Below the pieces are notes generated by a model. The model was not told the DNA's origin and made no database searches. It worked only from the letters and a program-made list of their open reading frames with translations. A program made the position numbers and the translations under genes. A DNA stretch of 64,000 bases from JAACFF01 sp963701435 (GTDB taxonomy: Bacteria; Chloroflexota; Anaerolineae; Promineifilales; Promineifilaceae), in NCBI GenBank assembly GCA_963701435.1, contig CAVPAL010000023.1, positions 62,001 to 126,000 of the forward strand. Direction: 5' to 3'. Of this stretch, positions 1-7,200 are shown piece after piece; the first letter of the stretch is position 1; each line of letters starts with the position of its first letter.

Positions 1-268
1 GGCGATCGATGGCTTCATAATCCACGTCGATGCCGACAATGGCGTTGGCCCCCAATTCTTTAACCCGTTCGATCAGGTCATTCATGGCGATATCACGCGC
101 CTTGTTGACGACCTTTTCATAGGAACCGGAACGGCCGCCGACCAGGTCGCGAGCGCTGGAGGAAATATCCCGCAGCACATTAGCGCCCATGATCGCTTCC
201 CCGGCCGCAACGCCCAGGTATTCTTGTATCGGATGACCATCGATGGTTGCAGTCGTTGTCACTATCAT
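1..268 (-). CDS. YbjQ/DUF74 family protein, 3' end cut by window edge
   Basis: Small YbjQ-type (DUF74, 'heavy-metal-binding') protein of unknown biochemical role; family members form ring-like oligomers. The visible ~89 residues hold the family hallmarks: YLGVAAGEAIMGANVLRD, the GGRSGSYEK motif and the ELGANAIVGIDVDYE segment. The ATG at 268 is preceded by AAGGAG six bases upstream, which decides the start. The C-terminal end lies outside the window. A close paralog follows immediately upstream (300-617), so this is a tandem duplication. Family assignment is firm; function is not known. Confidence 0.85.
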   Translation of the reverse strand, partial: MIVTTTATIDGHPIQEYLGVAAGEAIMGANVLRDISSSARDLVGGRSGSYEKVVNKARDIAMNDLIERVKELGANAIVGIDVDYEAIDR

Positions 269-299
269 TTTTATGCTCCTTATTCGTTGCCTGACTAGA

Positions 300-617
300 T
301 TACTTCTTGGCGAAGACGGCCGTGCCCGAAACGGAGACCATCAACATAGATCCACGAATTGTTTCATAATCGAGATCCATGCCGATAACGGCGTTAGCCC
401 CCAAGTCCTCCGCTTTCGCTGTCAAGTCTTCCATGGCCAACTCTTTAGCCTGGCGCAGTTCCTTTTCGTAGGAGCCGGAACGGCCGCCGACGATGTCGCG
501 GATGCCGGCGGAGAAGTCCTTGAAGACATTGGCGCCCATGATCGCCTCGCCGACGATTACCCCCAGGTAATTCTCGATCTGATACCCTTCCAATATGTTC
601 GTTGTTGCGTAAATCAT
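300..617 (-). CDS. YbjQ/DUF74 family protein (second tandem paralog)
   Basis: 105-residue YbjQ-type protein, full length for the family, with YLGVIVGEAIMGANVFKD, GGRSGSYEK and LGANAVIGMDLDYE. An upstream in-frame start at 650 is possible, but the ATG at 617 has a strong ribosome site (GAGGAGGTTG at 621-630) and begins at the conserved N-terminus (MIYATTNILEGYQI), so it is chosen. It lies 31 bp upstream of the other YbjQ copy, probably co-transcribed. The leader and start-codon region of this gene recurs as a remnant at 1600-1645. No enzymatic function can be inferred. Confidence 0.88.
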   Translation of the reverse strand: MIYATTNILEGYQIENYLGVIVGEAIMGANVFKDFSAGIRDIVGGRSGSYEKELRQAKELAMEDLTAKAEDLGANAVIGMDLDYETIRGSMLMVSVSGTAVFAKK

Positions 618-841
618 AATCAACCTCCTCGGTAAATGAGTTGCTTGCATCTATCAATGTAGAATACTATTGCCCATCACTAAGCAAAACCCACTGAGAC
701 TTGTGAGATTCTAGATAGCTAGGTTCCAGCTCGCGAGCAGCGCGCCGGCTATGTAGATGTGTTTCTGCTTATCATTCGAAGCCGATAGGGCGGAAAGTGC
801 GAGAAAACAGTTCGACTATTTGTTATTCTAGAAATAGAGCC

Positions 842-866
842 ACAGGCAGGAAAAATTCCTGCCTGT
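842..866. terminator. Perfect 11-bp stem-loop in the 618-997 gap
   Basis: ACAGGCAGGAA at 842-852 pairs perfectly with TTCCTGCCTGT at 856-866 around an AAA loop. It lies downstream of the DUF1269-type gene read on the minus strand. No U-tract follows on either strand, so an intrinsic terminator is possible but a protein site or RNA-stability hairpin is equally open. The rest of the 380-bp gap shows no gene. Confidence 0.45.
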
Positions 867-997
867 AGCTCCGTATCGCTCGTTTGCCTAGGTAGATAGG
901 CACAACTACCAATCTTTTGTCGCTAACTAAGCCGCTCGCCAGATTGGCTTCCCGGTTGGCATCTTGTCGCTATGGCAAGACGGAGTCCAAAAAACTG

Positions 998-1507
998 TTA
1001 CGCCTCTTCGTCCTCATCAGCCGCCACCTCGACCTGTGCCTCACCGGATTCGGCCGCTTGTTCTAATTCGCTGTTTAAATCAGCGCTGACCGGATGGCTG
1101 ACGAGCTGCCCTCCAGCACCCGCTAAAATGCCTTCTACCGCTGCGACTGAGCCGGCGTCGGTGAGCATGACATACATGGAATGATCCGGTTCGAGAGACT
1201 CGGCCATCTCCTTGAGCGTATCATTGGGGAAGCCGCCATCGCGCAGCTTGGCCGCGACACCACCGATGATTGCCCCAGCGATTGTGCCGACTACCGGGAT
1301 GAAAGAACCAACGACCGCGCCGGCTACGGCCCCTTTGCCACCACCCCAATCATCCGTCTCTTTGACATGGATCTTGCCTTTCTCATTCTTAGAGAGGATG
1401 GCAACATCTCCCCGTTTGATCTTTTCGTGCTTGACGGCCTTCAGCGCTTCTTTGGCCCCATTCTCAGTGTCGAAGTTGGCGACGATCATTTGCATTTCCA
1501 TTGACAT
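998..1507 (-). CDS. DUF1269-type glycine-zipper membrane-associated protein
   Basis: 169-residue protein resembling the DUF1269 ('membrane protein of uncharacterised function') family. The N-terminal ~50 residues form a ferredoxin-like alpha/beta segment starting IVANFDTENGAKEALKAVK. Residues ~55-85 are a glycine-zipper hydrophobic hairpin (GGGKGAVAGAVVGSFIPVVG and onward). The C-terminal ~30 residues are strongly acidic (EDEEA end). AAGGAG lies seven bases before the ATG. Such proteins often sit in stress or membrane-repair contexts, but no reaction is known. Neighbours are YbjQ paralogs, themselves uncharacterised. Confidence 0.75.
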   Translation of the reverse strand: MSMEMQMIVANFDTENGAKEALKAVKHEKIKRGDVAILSKNEKGKIHVKETDDWGGGKGAVAGAVVGSFIPVVGTIAGAIIGGVAAKLRDGGFPNDTLKEMAESLEPDHSMYVMLTDAGSVAAVEGILAGAGGQLVSHPVSADLNSELEQAAESGEAQVEVAADEDEEA

Positions 1508-1530
1508 TTTATGTTCTCCTTAGATTTGTC

Positions 1531-1552
1531 AGTTTACTGTTTTTAGTAAACT
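1531..1552. promoter_or_regulatory. 8-bp inverted repeat upstream of the DUF1269-type gene
   Basis: AGTTTACT (1531-1538) and AGTAAACT (1545-1552) are perfect inverted repeats with a 6-base spacer, 24 bases before the start at 1507 in an AT-rich leader. It could be an operator or a leader hairpin; nothing in the sequence decides. Confidence 0.35.
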
Positions 1553-1599
1553 AATAATATAAATAACTGAATGTTCTTTGCACACTAAAATTATTGTGG

Positions 1600-1645
1600 T
1601 TTAAATCATAAGCAACCTCCTCAGGCAAATGAATTGCCTGTATAT
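1600..1645 (-). repeat. Duplicated YbjQ leader remnant (RBS plus ATG, then stop)
   Basis: Read on the minus strand, this stretch repeats the leader of the YbjQ gene at 617: both carry CATTT, GAGGAGGTTG and then TTATGATTTA in the same spacing. Here the ATG at 1609 is followed by ATT and TAA, so only a dipeptide could be made. A 7-bp hairpin (CAGGCAA 1622-1628, TTGCCTG 1634-1640) lies just before the ribosome site. It looks like the residue of a third YbjQ copy or a recombination end point. Confidence 0.5.
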
Positions 1646-1660
1646 TTTAATCCTTTGAAT

Positions 1661-1990
1661 CTATTCTCCATCGCCAGGTAAGGCCCACTGCGGCTGGCGC
1701 GCATCGAGGCAGCTCAGATCAAGTTCTGCGTCCGGATCTTGGACGTAGGCCGTGGCGATCTGGCCCACGCAGCTTTTCGCGTGGCTCCAGGTCCCATGCC
1801 CCTGCTGTGGTATCAGGACGAAGGTGCTGTTTTCCAGCTCGCTTTCAGCCGTCTGGCCCATGTAGACAGGCGTAGGTTTATCGTAATCACCCTGTAAAAT
1901 GAGAGCCGGCACATCGCTGCTCACCGGGCCTTTAACTTCTATGGGCGCCGGGTCAACCGCCCAATTCTGGCAACGGTTAGCAAATGCTTG
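1661..1990 (-). pseudogene. C-terminal fragment of the tandem TAP-like hydrolase (frameshifted off)
   Basis: About 100 residues in a different frame continue the hydrolase that stops at 1977. They contain CQNWAVDP, PVSSDVPALILQGDYDKPTP and the GHGTW segment typical of the C-terminal TAP-like domain (acid Asp in GDYD, catalytic His in QGHG). The first half of the long protein has the same module (SSDLPVLLLSGAFDPATPP, then YGGHVQF), so this fragment is the missing end of the second half. An independent GTG start at 1924 is possible but would give only a lid-less tail. A single indel near 1977-2010 separates the parts. Confidence 0.75.
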
Positions 1991-4900
1991 CGACTTGTCT
2001 CAGATTCGTCAGCTGCGGGAAGGCCAGAGAGTTGTAGCTGTTCACCGCATCCTCAAAACTTTCATTCAGAATATCATCGATGCAGTGAATCGAACTATAC
2101 AGCAACCGAGCCGTTCCTTGAGCATTGGCCTTTCGCATTGAGACCAGCTGAGCCTCCGGATCGCTGGCAGCCGCAGCATCGGCTTGTATTTGGGAACCAT
2201 AGGAGGAATTGGCGAAGTCCTCGGCAGTCAGCGTCGCCGATAAGGCCAGCATTTGGTCTGCGGTTTCGTCTGTGTAAGTTTCAGCGATGAACTCCGGCAG
2301 TGCAGCCAGCGGATCTTCCTCAGCCATTAGAAATTGAATGTATGTTGGAAAAATCGAAGCCTCGTCGGGGCTAAGAAGATCGAGCCCAGCGGCAACAAAC
2401 GCTTGCACCGGGTCATTCAGATCCAGATCCTCTGCTTCCATCGTTGCTGGTAAGGCTTCCACTGGGCCGGTGCCGACCTCGCCATCGCGCAGGGCCAAGT
2501 AGGTGTCCAAGACACCCATCTCCAATTCGGCGATCATTTTCGGCAGATAAGCGGCGCGCTGTTCGCCAGCATCTCTCAACTGCTCGACGACATCCTCCAA
2601 CGTGACCGTCTCCCCGTTTACCTCGAGCGGAGCTTCTTCCAGCCCATTCAGCAGCGTGGCAAGACGTTCACTCAAATTAGGATAAGCTTCGTTACAAGCG
2701 GCATCCGCCTGGCACTCAGCCAGCAGCTGCAGCAGGAAGTCGTGGTCGGCGCGCACGATCGTTCTGATCAGATAAACGGATGGTGGAAACGTCGAGTCCA
2801 GGACCACGGAGCGCAGCTGCGGTGCGTCGTCGTAGGAGGGGATATTATTCATAATCGTCATCGCATGGCGTGTGCCGTAGGAGACACTGTCAATATTGAA
2901 ACTCTCATAACCCAACGCTTTGATCAATTCCACCGCGTCGCGGGCATATGCCGCCGTGCTGAACTGGTTGAGGTCAAGACCTTGTGCGGTAAACTGCTCC
3001 CAGCAGATCTCGTTAAGAACAGGGAAATCTAGCTCCTCAGGAGTTGGCGCTGCCCCCGGTTGCTCGCCGCTGGCCTTCGCTAACAGGTTTGGCGCCGCTA
3101 CCTGCAGAGCCGCGATCTGCTCTGCGGGGGCATCATTTTGCAGGGCCAATACCAGGCACTCTTCAAAGCCCAGGCGCTGGCTTAGTCCGAGACCGCGTGT
3201 GTCGAACAAGATGACATCGCGTTCAGGCTGCAGCTCCTGGTATTTTTTGATAGTAGTATCCACCGACAAGATCGCAGATTCGCCGGGACCACCATTCAGA
3301 AAGAGCAGGGGATCGGGTTCAGGGTTCTCGCCCGTCGCCTTCACCACGACGAAGGCCAGGTCGAGGTTACGGCCGTCCGGCTCCTCCCAATTCTGGGGCA
3401 CGGTAAAGGTGCCACAAGTGTAATCTTCGCCTTCGACAAGGTTGTCACCCGGAGATACGCCTGGTAAACAAGGGCCGGGGTGGACACCCAGTTCTCTATC
3501 CGACAGCTGCGGGGGTGGCGCGATGGCCGCCATCAGCTCCAGCTGTTCATCCGGCGTGCTTGTGGTTGGTTCACCTTCCTCTACACCACTTTCCTCCAAT
3601 TCTGCTGCAGGCAGCGCGAACGGCAGTGGCAGCGCCTCGGCGATACAGCTGCTATCCGGCTCTGTCGTCGGGTCGGCGATGAACGAAGCCACAATGCTAT
3701 CCGCGCATGGATCGTCAGAGAACTGCACGTGCCCGCCATAGGGAAACTCGAAGGAGAAGCCGTTGGGCAAGGTGGCCAGCACCTCTTCGGCGTTGTATGG
3801 CGGTGTGGCCGGGTCAAAGGCACCACTGAGCAGCAGCACGGGCAGATCACTGCTGATAGGGATATCCGTCTCATCCGGCAGCACAGGCAAGTTCAGGTAG
3901 GAGCACATCTCAATATAATCAGAGGCATCTGAGCGGATAGCCTCAGAAACCACGCTGTAGACTTCGTCCAGCGATCTCGCGTCATCAACAGAGGTGACAG
4001 GGTCCTCGGAACAGACCATCGCATAATGCATCGGGAAACTTATACCCTCAAATCTAGGTCGATCCGAAAAAAAGAGGGTTTGGAGCGCATCATTCAGCTT
4101 TTCATCCGGCTTATCATTCAGCAAGCTGTCTACCGCCAGCGGTATAATGGAAGCACCGAACGGTAAATACAGCGCATTATAAAAAGCCGTTGCGGCCAGG
4201 TTCTCATCCATGAAATACTGCGTTCCGTCCTGGTCGAAGCGGTACGGTTCGCTCTGCAGTTTCTGGTAAACGGCCTCTACATCTTGGGCTAGATTGGGAT
4301 AAGCTTCGCTGCACGCTTCGTCCGCCGCGCACAGCTCAATCACATAATTCAGCGGCGATTGGAAATCGGCGTCTAGCTGCGTTACCCAACTAGGTGCACT
4401 GAGTGTGTCTACACCATCCAGGATCACGGCCGCGAGCGTGTCGGGAAAGTCCCGCATGACATGCTGGCTCAGCACCGTGCCGTAGGAATCCCCATACAAG
4501 ATAATCTGGTCGTAGCCGAGTACTTCGCGAATGCTGTTGATATCCGCTGCGTTTTCGACGCTGTTGTAAGCCGCAAAGTCAACGCCAGCCGCTGCGTACT
4601 CGTCCATACAAGCCTTGAACGCAGTGATCCGTACCTGTCCCTGTTCCTGGCCTGGCAAACCCGCGGAGAATGCTTCCAGGATGGGAGCCATCGTTTCTTC
4701 ACTGCACATCAGTGACGGCTCGGCGTACAGGGTGCCGCGCTGGGAGAAGAAGACCAGGTCCCGGGTTGAGAGGAGATCGGTGTAGACGTCTTCATCGCCA
4801 TCAACCATATTTTGGGCAGTCAAAGCGGCTTGCTCCAGGTTGGAGCCACCTGGCCCACCCTCAGCGAAGAAGAGAGGTTCAGCGGGTGTATCGGCCGTCG

Positions 4901-5276
4901 ACAATAAACGGATCACTCCCAGCTTGATGCTGCGCCCATTGTCCTCATTGTGGAATTCAGGCACCTCAACAACCATACATTCATAGTCAGCCCCTTCAGG
5001 CATCTCGACGAAGCAATCCTCCAGCGGTTCAAGGCGAGGCAGATCGCCGGCCTCAGCAGCTTCCTCCGTTGGCTGTTCTGCAGGGGTATCTTCTGAAGTT
5101 GGCTCTGCAGCAGGTTCTTCTGTAGGACCTTCCGTTGCCTCAGGTGAGGCTTCTTCTACGGCCGTGTCCGCGGCCGCGGTTGGTTCAGGAACCGCGGCCT
5201 CATCCGGCCCTTCATCCTGGCAGGCCACAAGCAATAAAATCAATAATAACGATAGAATCAAAGCTGTTTTTTTCAT
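1977..5276 (-). CDS. Lipoprotein with two tandem TAP-like alpha/beta-hydrolase domains (3' frameshift)
   Basis: Start ATG at 5276 gives a lipoprotein signal (MKKTALILSLLLILLLVAC) and a ~70-residue Pro/Thr/Glu linker, so it is predicted to be exported and lipid-anchored. Two hydrolase modules follow, each like tripeptidyl-aminopeptidase/proline-iminopeptidase relatives. Module 1 has oxyanion loop EGGPGGS, nucleophile elbow GDSYGT, and acid/His in FDPATPP and YGGHVQF. Module 2 has NGGPGES and SVSYGT. The second module loses its Asp/His end because the frame stops at 1977; the missing part reads on at 1661-1990. A TTG at 5297 is an alternative start but falls before the signal. Substrate is probably peptide or ester; not provable. 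Confidence 0.8.
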   Translation of the reverse strand: MKKTALILSLLLILLLVACQDEGPDEAAVPEPTAAADTAVEEASPEATEGPTEEPAAEPTSEDTPAEQPTEEAAEAGDLPRLEPLEDCFVEMPEGADYECMVVEVPEFHNEDNGRSIKLGVIRLLSTADTPAEPLFFAEGGPGGSNLEQAALTAQNMVDGDEDVYTDLLSTRDLVFFSQRGTLYAEPSLMCSEETMAPILEAFSAGLPGQEQGQVRITAFKACMDEYAAAGVDFAAYNSVENAADINSIREVLGYDQIILYGDSYGTVLSQHVMRDFPDTLAAVILDGVDTLSAPSWVTQLDADFQSPLNYVIELCAADEACSEAYPNLAQDVEAVYQKLQSEPYRFDQDGTQYFMDENLAATAFYNALYLPFGASIIPLAVDSLLNDKPDEKLNDALQTLFFSDRPRFEGISFPMHYAMVCSEDPVTSVDDARSLDEVYSVVSEAIRSDASDYIEMCSYLNLPVLPDETDIPISSDLPVLLLSGAFDPATPPYNAEEVLATLPNGFSFEFPYGGHVQFSDDPCADSIVASFIADPTTEPDSSCIAEALPLPFALPAAELEESGVEEGEPTTSTPDEQLELMAAIAPPPQLSDRELGVHPGPCLPGVSPGDNLVEGEDYTCGTFTVPQNWEEPDGRNLDLAFVVVKATGENPEPDPLLFLNGGPGESAILSVDTTIKKYQELQPERDVILFDTRGLGLSQRLGFEECLVLALQNDAPAEQIAALQVAAPNLLAKASGEQPGAAPTPEELDFPVLNEICWEQFTAQGLDLNQFSTAAYARDAVELIKALGYESFNIDSVSYGTRHAMTIMNNIPSYDDAPQLRSVVLDSTFPPSVYLIRTIVRADHDFLLQLLAECQADAACNEAYPNLSERLATLLNGLEEAPLEVNGETVTLEDVVEQLRDAGEQRAAYLPKMIAELEMGVLDTYLALRDGEVGTGPVEALPATMEAEDLDLNDPVQAFVAAGLDLLSPDEASIFPTYIQFLMAEEDPLAALPEFIAETYTDETADQMLALSATLTAEDFANSSYGSQIQADAAAASDPEAQLVSMRKANAQGTARLLYSSIHCIDDILNESFEDAVNSYNSLAFPQLTNLRQVASIC

Positions 5277-5307
5277 CAGAATATAAAAACCTCTCAATAT
5301 TTTAGGA

Positions 5308-5439
5308 TTACTGCACAGGATCCAAGATCCTGACCAGCAAGGTGTTCAGGAAGTAAATGGTTAGCGAATTAAGGGCGCCCATGAAGCCGGCGATGAACAA
5401 CCAGATGGTGTTGACGGCGGCGATTCTTTGTGTCTGCAT
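5308..5439 (-). CDS. Possible 43-residue single-span membrane peptide
   Basis: ATG at 5439 opens a 43-codon frame with a continuous hydrophobic stretch (NTIWLFIAGFMGALNSLTIY and beyond) and ends in TAA at 5308. It lies between two lipoprotein genes on the same strand. The ribosome site is weak. It could be a genuine small membrane protein or the leftover end of a larger gene; no family was recognised. Confidence 0.3.
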   Translation of the reverse strand: MQTQRIAAVNTIWLFIAGFMGALNSLTIYFLNTLLVRILDPVQ

Positions 5440-5454
5440 TTTATCGATTCACCA

Positions 5455-6648
5455 TCAGCCATCGAGCAGCGATTCCTGGATAGCTGAAGGCAGTAGGGCG
5501 ACATTGCAATCCGCGCTGTTGGTCAGGTAAACAAGGTTGGTATCTTTCTCGGGAATGGTCATGATCAGCGTCGCGAAGCCAGCAGTTCCCCCGGTATGTC
5601 CCCAGGCTTCAGCAGCCTTAAGGGGAAAAACCCCGATCCCTAAGCCATAGCTCGTCATCAAGCCAAATTTGAGGGGATCCACTTCCTGGAAGTCGGTCAT
5701 CTGGGCCAATGAATCAGGATCGCTGAAAAGCTCACCAGAGACCAGGGCTTCCGTGTAGAGGGCCATATCCTCGGCATTACTGGCTATAGCCCCTGCTGTC
5801 CATGCTTGGGTCGCATTCCAATCGGTCGCATTAACCAATCCAGAATCATCATCATTTTCGCTTTCGGCCGTGAAATAGCCATCTACAATCTGACCTTCCT
5901 GCGGTACACCCTCAAGAAGAAAGGTGTTGTTCAAACCCAATGGGCTAAAAATGCGCGTTTGGTAGAGTTCAGCCATCGATTGACCCGCTGCTTTTTCCAA
6001 GGCCATGCCCAGCAGGATATAATTGGTGTTGCTGTAGGCCTGATCCTCTCCGGGGTCGAACTGCGGCTCTCCGTTTTCCAGGGCATAGGCCATGATTTCC
6101 TCTGGTGAGAAGCTTTTCTGGCGCAAACTCGTGTCCGTCGCCCCAGCTTCCAAAATGGGATCACCATAATCCCAGGTACCGGCGGAATGGTTCGCCAACT
6201 GGCGCAAGGTCATCTGCTCACCATTGGGCACCTGCGCCGCCATCTCCGGCAGCCATTGGGAGAGCGGGTCATCCAGGGACAAGACACCTTCCTCCTGCAG
6301 CTGCAGGGCCACGGCGACGGTAAATGATTTGGTAATGCTGCCGATTTCGAAGGCATCGCCGACCTGCATCGGTGTCTCTTCTTCGACGCTGGAAACGCCA
6401 GTGGCCTCCAGGAAACGACCTTGTGGTGAATCAACCAGGAGGACTGCGCCGGGCGTGCCGCAGAAGAATGGATTTTCGCTGAAGTTCAGCAGCAGGTCAT
6501 CCCAGGTATCGGCCTCAATGGCCCCGGCGGCTGCTTCCATGCCTGCAAATTCGGCTTTCTCAACGGCGCTGCAGGCAGCCATGATCAATGTGACGATGCA
6601 GAAAGTCATCAAGGTGAAGGCGCGGTTTTTGAAATGGATATTACTCAA
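5455..6648 (-). CDS. Serine beta-lactamase-like hydrolase lipoprotein (class C / PBP4* type)
   Basis: 397-residue penicillin-binding/beta-lactamase-fold serine hydrolase. A lipobox (LIMAAC, Cys26) suggests an exported lipoprotein. The three catalytic motifs are visible: SxxK as S104-ITK107, YxN as Y205SN, and HTG at 351-353 in place of KTG. Such proteins include esterases, D-amino-acid peptidases and beta-lactamases, so the substrate is open. The start is a TTG at 6648 with AGGAG six bases upstream; no ATG has a comparable site. It is transcribed in line with the TAP-like hydrolase gene. Confidence 0.85.
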   Translation of the reverse strand: MSNIHFKNRAFTLMTFCIVTLIMAACSAVEKAEFAGMEAAAGAIEADTWDDLLLNFSENPFFCGTPGAVLLVDSPQGRFLEATGVSSVEEETPMQVGDAFEIGSITKSFTVAVALQLQEEGVLSLDDPLSQWLPEMAAQVPNGEQMTLRQLANHSAGTWDYGDPILEAGATDTSLRQKSFSPEEIMAYALENGEPQFDPGEDQAYSNTNYILLGMALEKAAGQSMAELYQTRIFSPLGLNNTFLLEGVPQEGQIVDGYFTAESENDDDSGLVNATDWNATQAWTAGAIASNAEDMALYTEALVSGELFSDPDSLAQMTDFQEVDPLKFGLMTSYGLGIGVFPLKAAEAWGHTGGTAGFATLIMTIPEKDTNLVYLTNSADCNVALLPSAIQESLLDG

Positions 6649-7200
6649 TGATTTCTCCTATCTCCCAAAGGCGTAACAAATCCTAGCTGAAGGTTGGTTG
6701 CAAGCGTATTCCTTTCAAATAACCAACAATACTCAATTATCTTAATATACAATTGGCGTTACACCATAATTGTGCGAACAATTCTAATAGAGAGAAGATT
6801 ACGTTATCGGCTGACGAAGGGCTCATTCAAGAAACAAGCCGCACTATCAACATTCTTCCTGCTCTTAGAAGATCTTTTGATTTCATATTTGCGTTTCTAT
6901 GCTGCGACCACTCTCGCAATTCTTCATGATATCGCAAGGGGCACTCTGTCAATCGCCTATGCATTGACACTGTAATTTTATCTGTCGAAAAGATAATCGG
7001 TATCGCATGGAAAGCCAAAACGATGTGATATAATGCTGATATAAAGGCTGTAAATGGGTCTTGTACACCCAATGAACAGCACGGCGTATGTTTCTTTTAA
7101 GCGTGAAAAGGTGTCTGTTTCCCGGCCGTGTTGGTGCCATTTACCTCTGCCGGCTTTGCAGACAGGCTGTCGGATAGGGCGAAGGTTAAATTTATGCAGT
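6649..7200. other. 550-bp gap between divergent genes, no gene seen
   Basis: AT-rich region between the minus-strand beta-lactamase-like gene and the plus-strand LuxR gene. Short open frames exist on both strands but lack ribosome sites, family resemblance or consistent composition. It probably holds both divergent promoters; no single promoter is convincing. Confidence 0.5.

Noticed and set aside
6694..6975. 93-codon frame upstream of the LuxR gene
   Set aside because: Irregular composition, overlaps other shadow frames, no motif and no ribosome site.
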